Shown: positions 7,826-16,879 of the stretch, one piece after another | How positions within the stretch are numbered: the first letter of the stretch is position 1 | Layout of the letters: every line of letters starts with the position of its first letter | DNA from: Bacteroides cutis | GTDB taxonomy: Bacteria; Bacteroidota; Bacteroidia; Bacteroidales; Bacteroidaceae | NCBI RefSeq assembly: GCF_900241005.1 | Contig: NZ_OEST01000007.1 | Coordinates: 1 to 64,000 of the forward strand | Reading direction: 5' to 3' | DNA length: 64,000 nt | Notes under the pieces: generated by a model | What the model saw: the letters and a program-made list of their open reading frames with translations, nothing else | Told to the model about the DNA's origin: nothing | Database searches by the model: none | Position numbers and translations under genes: made by a program

Positions 7826-10444
7826 ATGATGAAGAAATTAATTTTCCTTTGGAGTTTATTGGTATTAGGATGGCAAACCACCTATGCAGATGGAAGTCCA
7901 ACCCGGGAACGTGTCAACATCAATAGGGATTGGCACTATCAAGAGAATGATCCGGCAGGAGTTGACTCTACTTTACATTACTCTCGATTGAGGTCCTATT
8001 TACTTCCGTGTGCTAATGATTTTTTTATTTTTGGAGATAGGTACAAACGTCCTGAAGGAAATCCCGGGAATGATGTACCTTACGTTAAAACGGATTTTGA
8101 TGACAGTCATTGGAGACAACTGGATTTGCCGCATGATTGGGCTATAGAAGGGCCGTTTAATATTGATTATGTGGGAGCTACCGGGAAATTACCCTATTGG
8201 GGAATACGCTGGTATCGTAAAAAGATTGATTTACCGAAGGAGGATGTAGGAAAGCAGATTTATTTGGATATAGATGGTGCCATGTCCTATGCTTCCGTTT
8301 GGTGTAATGGGAAGTATGTAGGTGGATGGCCATACGGGTATGCTTCTTTCCGTTTAAATTTGACTCCTTATGTAAAGGCCGGACGGCAAAACGTGTTGGC
8401 AATCCGTTTGGAGAACCCGGACGATGCTTCACGTTGGTATCCCGGAGGAGGAATTTATCGGAATGTATGGTTAGTGAAAACTTCACCGGTACATATATCT
8501 CAGTGGGGAACAGATATACGTAATAATTCTGTAAATGCTGATAAAGCCGTTATGGAAATGGGAGTGCGTATTGAAAATCATCAGGAGTCTGATGTACAAG
8601 CAACGCTTCATACCGTGATATATCATCAGGGTGAAAATGGAAATCCAACGGGAGAAGAAGTGGCTCGGGTAGCAGATAAGAAGATTGATATTAAAAAAGG
8701 AAGTTGGGGAACCGCACGTTTTAATTTCAGTGTCAGTAAACCTAAATTTTGGGATGTAGACTCTCCACATTGTTATGTTGCAGTAAATCGTGTATTTGTG
8801 GACGGAAAAGAAGTGGAAACTTATCAAACTTCTTTTGGTATCCGTACAGCTGAGTTCACACATGACAATGGTTTTATGTTGAATGGACGTAAAGTAGCCA
8901 TTAAAGGGGTGTGCCTGCATCATGATCTCGGAGCATTAGGTGCTGCGTTCAATGAAGTGGCGGCAGAAAGACAGTTGCGTATTATGAAAGAAATGGGAGC
9001 CAATGCGGTACGTACCTCTCATAATCCTCCGGCACCGGAATTGGTGGCTCTTTGTGACCGTCTTGGCTTAATGATGCAATTGGAGTTGGCCGATACATGG
9101 CATAAGGGTAAGAGAAAGAATGATTATAGCAGACTTTTTGATGATTGGAATGAAGCTGACATGCGTTCAGTAGTACGTCATTATCGCAATCATCCATCAG
9201 TAATTATGTGGAGTATCGGTAATGAAGTGATGGAGCAGATGACGGATATGGGTGTAGAGATAGCACATCGTTTGACTGCCTTCTGCCATGATGAAGATCC
9301 TACGCGTCCCACTTCTTTAGGCTGCAATAATCCTAACGCACTTTTCCGGGATATAGTAAATCATGTGGATATATTGGGACAAAATTATCGCCATCAGGCT
9401 TATGCTAAGTTTAAAAAGCAAAATCCTACGCGCAGGTACCATGCAAGTGAAACTTCTTCTGCCACCAGTTCTCGGGGAGAGTATTTCTTTCCGGTTACGA
9501 CAGATCCCAATGACAGTCGTGTCGGGTTTCAGTTATCTTCATACGATATGACTACTATTGGTTGGGGATGTTCTCCCGAAGCACAATTTAAGATGAATGA
9601 AGAATATCCTTTTATGAGTGGAGAATTTGTCTGGACCGGATTCGATTATATCGGTGAGCCTACTCCATATAATAAAGATCTGACTAACCTTCTGAACTTC
9701 AGCGATCCTAAAGAATTGGAAAAAGCCAAAAGAGAGTTGGAAGAGTTAGGCAAAATCAAAACTCCTTCCCGCAGTTCTTATTTTGGTATAGTGGATTTGT
9801 GCGGCTTCCCCAAAGACCGTTATTATAATTATAAAAGTTATTGGCGTCCGGAAGTTCCTACTGTACATATTTTGCCTCATTGGAATTGGGAAGAGCGTAT
9901 CGGTGAGATTACCCCTGTACATATATATACCTCTGGAGATGCAGTTGAATTGTTTTTGAATAATAAATCATTGGGACGTAAAGAGAAAGTGCATTCTTAT
10001 GATCGTCTGATTTGGGAGGATGTGCGCTATGAACCCGGAACATTAAAAGCTGTTGCTTATAAGAATGGTGAAAAATGGGCTGAAGAAATTGTTGAAACAA
10101 CCGGAAAACCAGCCGCCTTGCAAGTAGTGCCTGAAAAGAAGTTTTTGAAAGCAGATGGGGTAGACCTGTCTTTCGTTCGCGTTTTGATTGTAGATTCTAA
10201 AGGCCGTATGGTTCCACGTGCTAAAAATCATTTGAAATTTTCTGTTTCAGGTCCTGCCGAGATTGCAGCTACCGATAACGGCGATGCCACTGATCTGACT
10301 TCATTCCAAGCGCCGGAACGGAATGCATATAACGGTATGGCATTGGTGATACTTCGTAGTCAATATCAAAAAACGGGTAAAGTAGTGTTGACGGTTGAAG
10401 CTAAAGGTTTACCTAAGCAGAAAATTGTATTGGATGTGGAATGA
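7826..10444 (+). CDS. GH2 family beta-galactosidase-like glycoside hydrolase, exported
   Basis: Hydrolyses terminal beta-linked sugar residues by a retaining mechanism. I chose the first ATG because the upstream in-frame codons open only with TTG and this ATG begins a signal peptide (KKLIFLWSLLVLGWQTTYA). Order: jelly-roll sugar-binding domain (about 30-230, with LPHDWAIEGPF and RWYPGGGIYRNVWL), Ig-like domain, TIM barrel starting at NGRKVAIKGVCLHHDLGALG, and C-terminal DUF4982-type and Ig-like domains (VELFLNNKSLGRK). The acid/base is predicted as Glu467 (SIGNEV) and the nucleophile as Glu542 (ASETSS). At 872 residues it is typical of periplasmic or surface Bacteroides GH2 enzymes. It is probably the enzymatic partner of the susCD pair across the recombinase. 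Exact specificity (galactosidase or other) is not certain. Confidence 0.9.
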   Translation: MMKKLIFLWSLLVLGWQTTYADGSPTRERVNINRDWHYQENDPAGVDSTLHYSRLRSYLLPCANDFFIFGDRYKRPEGNPGNDVPYVKTDFDDSHWRQLDLPHDWAIEGPFNIDYVGATGKLPYWGIRWYRKKIDLPKEDVGKQIYLDIDGAMSYASVWCNGKYVGGWPYGYASFRLNLTPYVKAGRQNVLAIRLENPDDASRWYPGGGIYRNVWLVKTSPVHISQWGTDIRNNSVNADKAVMEMGVRIENHQESDVQATLHTVIYHQGENGNPTGEEVARVADKKIDIKKGSWGTARFNFSVSKPKFWDVDSPHCYVAVNRVFVDGKEVETYQTSFGIRTAEFTHDNGFMLNGRKVAIKGVCLHHDLGALGAAFNEVAAERQLRIMKEMGANAVRTSHNPPAPELVALCDRLGLMMQLELADTWHKGKRKNDYSRLFDDWNEADMRSVVRHYRNHPSVIMWSIGNEVMEQMTDMGVEIAHRLTAFCHDEDPTRPTSLGCNNPNALFRDIVNHVDILGQNYRHQAYAKFKKQNPTRRYHASETSSATSSRGEYFFPVTTDPNDSRVGFQLSSYDMTTIGWGCSPEAQFKMNEEYPFMSGEFVWTGFDYIGEPTPYNKDLTNLLNFSDPKELEKAKRELEELGKIKTPSRSSYFGIVDLCGFPKDRYYNYKSYWRPEVPTVHILPHWNWEERIGEITPVHIYTSGDAVELFLNNKSLGRKEKVHSYDRLIWEDVRYEPGTLKAVAYKNGEKWAEEIVETTGKPAALQVVPEKKFLKADGVDLSFVRVLIVDSKGRMVPRAKNHLKFSVSGPAEIAATDNGDATDLTSFQAPERNAYNGMALVILRSQYQKTGKVVLTVEAKGLPKQKIVLDVE

Positions 10445-10462
10445 AATCGTCGATAACAAATA

Positions 10463-10492
10463 AAAAGCGGATGTCTCACAACATCCGCTTTT
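10463..10492 (+). terminator. Terminator after the GH2 gene
   Basis: A 12-bp perfect stem (AAAAGCGGATGT and complement) with loop CTCACA lies 18 bases after the stop, and the T-rich arm ends it. It can act in both directions and also closes the convergent URO-D-like gene region. Confidence 0.8.
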
Positions 10493-10569
10493 CCAAACAA
10501 TCTAACCAAAAATAATCAATCTATGAGATAATACCTATCAATTAACTACGAATTTAAAAAGCCTATGAA

Positions 10570-11571
10570 TTATTTGTGAGTATGATGTGATGTTTGTATT
10601 GCAGCCCTCACGTTATCCATTGGAGTTTTGGGCAAAATTGTACAATCCGCTCCCAATATGAAGCGTTTACCTATTAAATCGTGTTTTAATGTGTTTACTT
10701 CTTGAATAACTTCGTTTACAGTTCCCTCTAAAATTGTTCCTTTTCTATATAAACCACCCATTACAGGACGTTTAAACAACCTTTCACAATCTTGTAAACT
10801 GAATGGTTTGCCATTTACTTCTATGGGAGCATTGACAATCTGTCCCGGATACGATATAAATCGGGTTAAATCATCATAACTGCCCTCATAGTCGCAAATG
10901 TGGAGAATATTTAATTTTGTGTTTGTGTTGCATTCTTTCATGACTCTCAGGTCGTATGGTTTAACAAATGTTTCAAAAAAATCAGCTGTTCCATAGAATT
11001 TTTGTTCGCCACCCTGAGTAGGAGTGTAGAAACCGTCTACACCAATCTCTTTACAAGCTTTTACATATCCTATTAATGCTTCGGTAAAATATTCGAGCGC
11101 ACGTTTAATTCGTTCCGGTTCTTTAGTAGCATAGGCTACTACTGTTTTTGCCCCTACACTTTGAATTAGCATCTGGAATGGGGAATACACAGTTGGAAGA
11201 ACCATTGCATTAGTTCCCGCAATATCATATATTCCTTTTACTATATCTAACGTAGGTTTAAAAAAATCAGCAGGCAGAGGTTTTATCAAATCCCAATCTT
11301 CTGCTTTTTCGATACGGACACGTCCGTATCCTTGCTCGAATTGGATTTTCACAAAATCCATTCCTGTTGACAGGAAATACCTCAAATGAGCATTAATTGC
11401 ATTGTCTCCGACTTTGGCATCTTTACCAAAATGCATAAAGAACGCACAAGGTATGTATGATTTGTCTAAAGTTCCATCTAGAAACTGCTGCATCACTTCC
11501 CGTTTATTGGTCGGGATTTGTGCCTGTACCAAAGTGGTGATGCAAAGTAATATGAAGAATAACTTTTTCAT
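10570..11571 (-). CDS. Exported URO-D/corrinoid-methyltransferase-fold protein
   Basis: The protein belongs to the uroporphyrinogen decarboxylase fold superfamily, which includes decarboxylases and the MtaA/CmuA methyltransferases that use zinc and methyl-corrinoid. Residues consistent with the methyltransferase zinc site are present: His224-x-Cys226 (ILHICDYEG) and Cys310 (LGADCTILP), followed by the PxDNVRA segment. The N-terminus (KKLFFILLCITTLVQA, then Gln) is a convincing signal peptide, unusual for a family that is normally cytosolic. At 333 residues it is the usual domain length. It is monocistronic, with its own -7 box and terminators around it. The substrate is unknown, and true heme-pathway HemE activity is unlikely. 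Confidence 0.8.
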   Translation of the reverse strand: MKKLFFILLCITTLVQAQIPTNKREVMQQFLDGTLDKSYIPCAFFMHFGKDAKVGDNAINAHLRYFLSTGMDFVKIQFEQGYGRVRIEKAEDWDLIKPLPADFFKPTLDIVKGIYDIAGTNAMVLPTVYSPFQMLIQSVGAKTVVAYATKEPERIKRALEYFTEALIGYVKACKEIGVDGFYTPTQGGEQKFYGTADFFETFVKPYDLRVMKECNTNTKLNILHICDYEGSYDDLTRFISYPGQIVNAPIEVNGKPFSLQDCERLFKRPVMGGLYRKGTILEGTVNEVIQEVNTLKHDLIGKRFILGADCTILPKTPMDNVRAAIQTSHHTHK

Positions 11572-11600
11572 TTGTGTTTCTCATTATCAGTTTCGTTGCT

Positions 11601-11609
11601 GCAAAGATA
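11601..11609 (-). promoter_or_regulatory. -7 box of the URO-D-like gene
   Basis: TATCTTTGC on the minus strand, 29 bases before the start codon; a full match to the -7 consensus. Confidence 0.65.
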
Positions 11610-11705
11610 GGGGCGTAGTTAATATGAGACTTTCAATATCGTTCCATTACTTTGCTCTTTTGTCTCAAAAACGGTTTTTGATATTAAAATGACTGTTTTT
11701 TATAT

Positions 11706-11743
11706 GAAAAAAGGACTGAGTTGACACAACCCAGTCCTTTTTA
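11706..11743 (-). terminator. Terminator after the NlpE-like gene
   Basis: Arms AAAAGGACTG and CAGTCCTTTT with an inner GTT/AAC pairing form a stem, followed by T-rich sequence on the minus strand. It lies 19 bases beyond the lipoprotein stop and closes the CNNM transporter-lipoprotein transcript. Confidence 0.8.
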
Positions 11744-11761
11744 AAAGAATATGTATTAGTT

Positions 11762-12235
11762 CTATTTCACTTGAATAATATCATAATTCAGATCACTTAC
11801 CGCTTCTTGCAGGCTGTCGTTGACCAAACGCAAAGTAGTATCGTTTACCACAACAAAGTATACGGGAGCTTCTCCATTGTCTGGGGTCAACTGATAAGCT
11901 GTCTTTTTCTTTTTGTTTACCTCTTTCTGGATAACCTTGCTTTTGCCTTTAGAAGTGAAACTCTTGTCTTGTCCTTGTCCGTCTGCATCCAGATAAGTGG
12001 TGACCAATGTATAACCACATTCACCGTCAGGGCCTACGCTATCTACACTCAATACATACTGAATACCCGGACCGTCGGCAGCAGGAAGTATGCCTTCGTA
12101 TACAGCCACAGCAGAAGAATCGTTACCGACTACAGTCATTGCGCCTTCTTCCATTACACCATTGTTTTGATTTCCTTTTGATTGGCAGGACACCAATGCA
12201 GCTACGATAGCTACAAACATCATTACTTTTTTCAT
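11762..12235 (-). CDS. NlpE-like envelope lipoprotein
   Basis: A 157-residue lipoprotein with acceptor Cys17 (lipobox ALVSC). The motif YEGILPAADGPGIQYVLSVD is the signature of the NlpE/CutF N-terminal domain, a small beta-barrel. In Escherichia coli, NlpE senses copper and surface contact and signals to Cpx. Here the CxxC copper-site cysteines are not apparent and the C-terminal OB domain is absent. A lysine-rich stretch (VNKKKKTAY) lies in the second half. The gene follows the CNNM transporter gene by 45 bases and shares its terminator, so the two are probably co-expressed. Its ligand is not known. Confidence 0.75.
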   Translation of the reverse strand: MKKVMMFVAIVAALVSCQSKGNQNNGVMEEGAMTVVGNDSSAVAVYEGILPAADGPGIQYVLSVDSVGPDGECGYTLVTTYLDADGQGQDKSFTSKGKSKVIQKEVNKKKKTAYQLTPDNGEAPVYFVVVNDTTLRLVNDSLQEAVSDLNYDIIQVK

Positions 12236-12280
12236 TGCTTTAACAGTTTAAGTTAATATATAAAGACGCTTACAGCGTGA

Positions 12281-13573
12281 TTATTCTTCATTGTCTCGTT
12301 TGATAACAAGTAATTTATCCACTCTTCCGCGGTCCATGTCCACTATTTCGAAATCCAGGTTTTTATAACTGAACAGGTCACCTGCTTTCGGTACACGTCC
12401 TATAAGGAACATGGCGAGACCGCTTAAGGTAGTAAAATCCTCTTCTTTCAGGTCATCATAATTCAAGATGTTCATTGCTTCCATAAAATCATCTATGTTC
12501 ATTGAAGCTTCTACCAGCATTGAACCATCTTGTCTCATTACGATTTCTTCTTCTTCCGTTTCATTCTCTTCCAAGATGTCACCGAAGATACTTTCCGTTA
12601 AATCGTGCAGGGTGATGATACCTTCCGTATTTCCATACTCGTCTACAACAACTCCGAACTTATTTTTGTTCTTCTTAAAGAGTTCTAAAACTTTCTTTGC
12701 ATATAAACTTTCGGGAATAAACAAGGGAGCGCGTGCGATATTCCGCAAGTCGAACGGTTGGTCGTTACCTATCATAAGAATAATATCCTTTACCGAAACT
12801 ATTCCGATAACCTCATCTTTACCTCTTTCTACCAGTAGATATTTACTGAAATGTTCTTCACGGATGATGCGTAACACTTCTTCTTGCGTATCCGTAGGAT
12901 GGAGTACGACAATATCACGGCGGTGAGTCATCAAGTCATTGGCTCTTTTGTCTGAGAAACGGAATACATCGCGCAGCATTTCGGTTTCTTCTTTATCAAT
13001 AACTCCTTGTTCCGAGCTTTGATGCAGGATCATTTTCAGTTCATCTTGCGTCATCTGCCGTTCTTCATCACTGTTCAGCCCGATAAACTTGTTCATTAAC
13101 TTGGTAGAAGCACTGAGCAGACATACAAACGGATAGGAAATCTTAGTCAGTACAATCATAAAAGGACTAAGCATCGTTGCCCATTTTTCCGGGTTGTTCA
13201 AAGCCAAAGACTTAGGTACCAACTCACCGATAATGAGCGAAAGATAAGTGATGACTGCCACTACTGTAACCATGGCAAGCGTGTCGGCATATGCAGCAGT
13301 TCCCGGAATCAATTCGAACAATGGTTCTACATCATTAGCAATGGTAGCGCCACCGTATGCACCGGATATAATACCAATCAAAGTAATACCGATTTGAATG
13401 GTAGAAAGGAATTTCTCCGGTTCTTCCAGTTGCTTTAAAACTCCTTTAGCTCTTTTGTTCCCTTTACCGACTAACGTTTCTAGACGTGCTTTACTAGACG
13501 AGACTAAGGCTATTTCATACATGGCAAAAATGCCATTCAAGATAAGTAGGAATAGAATAATTATAAATTCCAT
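12281..13573 (-). CDS. CNNM/CorC (HlyC-like) magnesium/cobalt transporter family protein
   Basis: Inner-membrane protein of the hemolysin III-unrelated CNNM/CorC family, associated with Mg2+ and Co2+ efflux or homeostasis. Order: N-terminal CNNM (DUF21) membrane domain (about 1-180, with segments starting MEFIIILFLLILNGIF and a central hydrophobic region ending LSLIIGELVPKSLAL), paired CBS domains (about 205-325, MTHRRDIVVL and VVDEYGNTEGIITLHDL), and a C-terminal CorC_HlyC domain (about 345-425). The 430-residue length is usual. It is the first gene of a two-gene transcript with the NlpE-like lipoprotein. Confidence 0.92.
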   Translation of the reverse strand: MEFIIILFLLILNGIFAMYEIALVSSSKARLETLVGKGNKRAKGVLKQLEEPEKFLSTIQIGITLIGIISGAYGGATIANDVEPLFELIPGTAAYADTLAMVTVVAVITYLSLIIGELVPKSLALNNPEKWATMLSPFMIVLTKISYPFVCLLSASTKLMNKFIGLNSDEERQMTQDELKMILHQSSEQGVIDKEETEMLRDVFRFSDKRANDLMTHRRDIVVLHPTDTQEEVLRIIREEHFSKYLLVERGKDEVIGIVSVKDIILMIGNDQPFDLRNIARAPLFIPESLYAKKVLELFKKNKNKFGVVVDEYGNTEGIITLHDLTESIFGDILEENETEEEEIVMRQDGSMLVEASMNIDDFMEAMNILNYDDLKEEDFTTLSGLAMFLIGRVPKAGDLFSYKNLDFEIVDMDRGRVDKLLVIKRDNEE

Positions 13574-13596
13574 ATTAAGTTATGAATAGTTTTGCT

Positions 13597-13605
13597 GCAA
13601 AGATA
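13597..13605 (-). promoter_or_regulatory. -7 box of the CNNM transporter transcript
   Basis: TATCTTTGC on the minus strand, 23 bases before the start codon. Confidence 0.65.
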
Positions 13606-13658
13606 ACGTTTTTCAGATATTTATTGTTAATATTGTCACCTCTTAAGAAGATTAAACA

Positions 13659-14477
13659 ATGAAAAGCAAATTATTCTTATTCAGTCTTTTGTCTGTATTG
13701 CCTGTTTTAGTGATGCAGGCTGCACGCGTAGATACCATAAATGTACAAAGTCCGTCCATGAAAAGAAGTGTCAAAGTGGTGTATATCATTCCCGACAGAG
13801 CTGTCGGGCAACAGCCTCAAGCTTGTCCGGTGGTTTATCTTTTGCATGGTTATGGAGGGAAGGCTGAAAGTTGGTTACTCTTGAAACCCGAACTCAAAGA
13901 GATTGCTGATGAGAAAGGTATTATCTTCGCGTGTCCCGATGGTAAAAACAGTTGGTATTGGGATAGTCCGAAAAATCCGGAATATCGTTATGAAACTTTT
14001 GTGTCCTCAGAACTGGTAAACTACACCGATATACATTATGCTACCATACCTTATAGGAGAGGGCGTGCCATCACCGGTCTCAGTATGGGAGGGCATGGAG
14101 CATTGTGGAATGCATTCCGTCATAAAGATGTATTTGGGGCAGCAGGTAGTACAAGTGGAGGTGTTGATATCCGTCCTTTCCCAATGAACTGGAAGATGAG
14201 TGAACAGTTAGGTGAATATGCCGCTAATAAAGCATCTTGGGATGCACATACCGTCATCAATCAGATAGATAAGATTGAGAATGGAGATTTGGCTTTGATA
14301 ATAGATTGCGGTGAAAGTGATTTCTTCCTTGAAGTGAATAAGGAGTTTCATAAACGCTTGCTGGCACGTAATATCGATCATGACTTCATCACCCGTCCCG
14401 GAGAGCATAACGGTAAGTATTGGAATAATTCTATTGATTATCAAATACTGTTTTTCAGTAAGTTTTTTAAGAAATAA
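13659..14477 (+). CDS. Exported alpha/beta-hydrolase esterase (esterase D/tributyrin esterase type)
   Basis: A serine esterase of the putative-esterase (PF00756-like) family. A signal peptide (KSKLFLFSLLSVLPVLVMQAA) is followed by the hydrolase core. The oxyanion region is YLLHGYGGKAESW and the nucleophile is Ser142 in GLSMGGHG. The acid is probably in IDCGESDFFLE and the catalytic His in PGEHNGKYW. At 272 residues it matches feruloyl/acetyl-xylan esterase-like family members of Bacteroides; the physiological ester is unknown. The gene abuts the convergent DUF4595 gene with no base between the two reading frames. Confidence 0.88.
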   Translation: MKSKLFLFSLLSVLPVLVMQAARVDTINVQSPSMKRSVKVVYIIPDRAVGQQPQACPVVYLLHGYGGKAESWLLLKPELKEIADEKGIIFACPDGKNSWYWDSPKNPEYRYETFVSSELVNYTDIHYATIPYRRGRAITGLSMGGHGALWNAFRHKDVFGAAGSTSGGVDIRPFPMNWKMSEQLGEYAANKASWDAHTVINQIDKIENGDLALIIDCGESDFFLEVNKEFHKRLLARNIDHDFITRPGEHNGKYWNNSIDYQILFFSKFFKK

Positions 14478-15335
14478 TTATTCGATTACATAGTTTATGG
14501 TGCGATCGTAGTTCGCATTACCACTTTTTATTGTTTCGTTGCAAGACGTAATAATCCCTTCATTGTTAGTTTTATAGGAATAATGGGTGGTTTCATTGTT
14601 TCCCGTATTTCCATCGGGAATAATCTGGGTTATTAGAGTTTCCAATGGTTCTCCCAATAGTTTTCCATAAAGGGCGGCTGAGTGTAAAGACATCGGATAC
14701 ATCTCTGCAAGGAACAGGCATGGTATTTCCGACAGGTTTGCAATTTCATTGCCGGAGGAAGTAGTTGCAGTATATTTTTGCTCGTGAGTGTCTACTTTCT
14801 GGGTAATACGCAGTGTCCTGTAACTTTCATAATCAATATCGATGGAAGAATATATCTTTCCTTCATCCAGACTTTCCGTTATCTTCTTCAGATAATATTT
14901 ATTCTCTGTATTTATGAGATAAGAGAAAGTATATGTACGGGTAGTAACCGCTTCCTGCCGGACACATTTTGTGGCATATCCTTTATCGTTAAATGTATAG
15001 GTAGACACATTACCATAATCATCGGTCACTATAGCCTGATGATTGTCATTATAGGTTATGGTTGTAACCGATTTCATTCCGGCCTTTTCACCTGCAACCG
15101 TATAAGTTTGTAAGGTAGTGAAGTCTGTTACTTTGCCTTGGTTATAGGAGTAAGTTTGAGTAGTGGTAACCGTAGGGACTCCTACTTCAAAGGGACTATC
15201 TTCCGACAGTTGGATTTTAGAAAAAGAAACCTTTGGGTAATTATCCTCTGTAATTCCATTATCTGTATCTTCCTGATTATCGCAAGACGTTACTCCTACA
15301 AGAAGAAGTGAAAGAGCAAAGATTACTTTTTTCAT
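14478..15335 (-). CDS. DUF4595-type lipoprotein
   Basis: A 285-residue lipoprotein with acceptor Cys18 (GVTSC). The body is a run of beta-strand repeats of the type YNDNHQAIVTDDYGNVSTYTFNDKGYATK, as in DUF4595 and the related YD/RHS-like lipoproteins of Bacteroides. The function is not known. It begins eight bases after the S41-family gene and is clearly in the same transcript, so it may share that protein's role at the envelope. Confidence 0.72.
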   Translation of the reverse strand: MKKVIFALSLLLVGVTSCDNQEDTDNGITEDNYPKVSFSKIQLSEDSPFEVGVPTVTTTQTYSYNQGKVTDFTTLQTYTVAGEKAGMKSVTTITYNDNHQAIVTDDYGNVSTYTFNDKGYATKCVRQEAVTTRTYTFSYLINTENKYYLKKITESLDEGKIYSSIDIDYESYRTLRITQKVDTHEQKYTATTSSGNEIANLSEIPCLFLAEMYPMSLHSAALYGKLLGEPLETLITQIIPDGNTGNNETTHYSYKTNNEGIITSCNETIKSGNANYDRTINYVIE

Positions 15336-15343
15336 TATTGCTT

Positions 15344-16723
15344 TTACTTTATAATCAGTCCCTTGCGGACATTCCGTTTCATCATGACACTTTTGTCGGC
15401 TGTCATGCGTGTATTGCTTGGTTTGGGCAATTCTATGTTTCCAACGATCAGTTGCAATGTTGTGTTGAGTAACGTTTCATCCGGATTTCCCAGGGGAAGA
15501 TAGTTTGCCAAATAAGCTGTTTCATTGATAGGATAGTCCGGTTTAAAACCTTCGGCATATTCCGACTCTCCGTTGGAGTTGAAGATTTCACATACAACCG
15601 GGCGAAGCACCCAAGGGTATCGGGAATTCAGATAAACGGCAGTTCCTACGTTTTCTCCTTTCGTAGTCTGTCCTATGAGAACAACGTTCATATAAGGTTT
15701 CAGACAGTTAATAAGCATTTCCGCAGCACCGGCGGTAGTTCCGCTGGTAATTACGTATAAGGTAGATAAATTCAGATTGGCACCTCCCTGTAGCAGTTGG
15801 GCATCCAATATGAGATCGCGGTTCTTTGCGCTTTGCTTGTTGTTATATTGCAAGAAAGCCAATGGGCTGTCCAGCTTGTCGGCAGGAGCGAGTATATCTC
15901 CTAAAAGTTGCACACACTCCATTTCTCCCCCCGGGTTGTAACGCAAATCAAGTATGAAGTTATTGACGCCTGCCTCTTTGCACTCTGAAGAAAAACTTCT
16001 CAGTATGGCATTGTAGTCTTGGCTGCCGTCTGTGGAACCGGGAACAAACTGATTGTATGCCAGATAGCCGACAATCAAGTTTGTATTCTGAAGAGTGAAG
16101 ATACGGCGGGCATGGATAGCATTGTCCGTTACCGTACGGGCGGCGGGAAGATTGACATTCCGGTCCGATTGGATGATACCCATTTCTTTGTCTTCTTCAT
16201 CTTTCTGAACCGTATATTTCCCGATAAGCAGTTCACGGTTACCTCCGTCTACCAGTAGTTTTTCTGTTTTCTTGGTAATGGAATCGCCGTCTATCAGCAT
16301 GATCCATTCTCCTCGTTCCAGTCCGGCATTGGCAGCCGGAGAGTTTGGAATGACGTATGAAATAAGGGCATTATATACCGTATCGCTCGTTGCCAGTTTA
16401 TATAAAGTATAGTCGAAACCATAACTTGGCACAGGTGTATTGTCTAAAGTATCTACCGTTGAAAAACCTTTGTCATAAGAAGACAAAAGACTTTTCAAGA
16501 AAGCCGCCGGTTCTTGGAAATAATTCAGTTCCTTGGGTGAAGGGATATCCTCATACCACAGATAATCTTGTCGCATAACGCTGTCTATCCATAAATCTCG
16601 TCCTGTCAAAGGATAATATTCAGGCCAACGGTCTTGTCCGCAGGAAAACAGTGTCGTTAGCGTAAGAATTCCCAATAGAGGGATCAGCAACAGGTTCCTT
16701 CTCTTCATCAGTATCTTTTTCAT
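15344..16723 (-). CDS. S41-family (C-terminal processing) protease homologue, catalytic residues lost
   Basis: A lipoprotein (FSCGQD at the end of the signal) with an N-terminal domain, a PDZ-like segment (ISYVIPNSPAANAGLERGEW) and an S41 core (NFILDLRYNPGGEMECV). In active S41 enzymes the nucleophile lies in TASASE and the general base Lys in KTxGKxxG. Here the matching segments read TTAGAAE (Gly332 instead of Ser) and TTKGENVG (Glu357 instead of Lys), so both catalytic residues appear replaced. It is probably a peptide-binding pseudoprotease. The -7 box lies only 12 bases upstream of this ATG, so the ATG five codons further in (MKRRNLLLIPLLG) may be the true start; upstream there is only a TTG. 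Confidence 0.85.
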   Translation of the reverse strand: MKKILMKRRNLLLIPLLGILTLTTLFSCGQDRWPEYYPLTGRDLWIDSVMRQDYLWYEDIPSPKELNYFQEPAAFLKSLLSSYDKGFSTVDTLDNTPVPSYGFDYTLYKLATSDTVYNALISYVIPNSPAANAGLERGEWIMLIDGDSITKKTEKLLVDGGNRELLIGKYTVQKDEEDKEMGIIQSDRNVNLPAARTVTDNAIHARRIFTLQNTNLIVGYLAYNQFVPGSTDGSQDYNAILRSFSSECKEAGVNNFILDLRYNPGGEMECVQLLGDILAPADKLDSPLAFLQYNNKQSAKNRDLILDAQLLQGGANLNLSTLYVITSGTTAGAAEMLINCLKPYMNVVLIGQTTKGENVGTAVYLNSRYPWVLRPVVCEIFNSNGESEYAEGFKPDYPINETAYLANYLPLGNPDETLLNTTLQLIVGNIELPKPSNTRMTADKSVMMKRNVRKGLIIK

Positions 16724-16734
16724 TGATTTTCGTT

Positions 16735-16743
16735 GCAAAAATA
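16735..16743 (-). promoter_or_regulatory. -7 box of the S41-like/DUF4595 transcript
   Basis: TATTTTTGC on the minus strand. Its closeness to the first ATG implies a very short leader or use of the second ATG. Confidence 0.5.
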
Positions 16744-16799
16744 GCGAATAGTTCGCTTATCTACCATAAATATGGTATAAAATTCCCTATACTGTGTCA

Positions 16800-16831
16800 T
16801 TGGTTACCCTGCTTTCTCCCTCTATCTTTGC
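16800..16831 (+). promoter_or_regulatory. Promoter of metY
   Basis: TTGG, 19 bases, then TATCTTTGC: both Bacteroides elements at normal spacing, about 50 bases before the start codon. Confidence 0.65.
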
Positions 16832-16879
16832 AACATCAGGAGATAGGAACGATTATTAACCATTAAAATACAGACGACA

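Noticed and set aside
8483..8923. Antisense frame of 146 codons in the GH2 gene
   Set aside because: It is fully covered by the GH2 coding region and has no recognisable feature.
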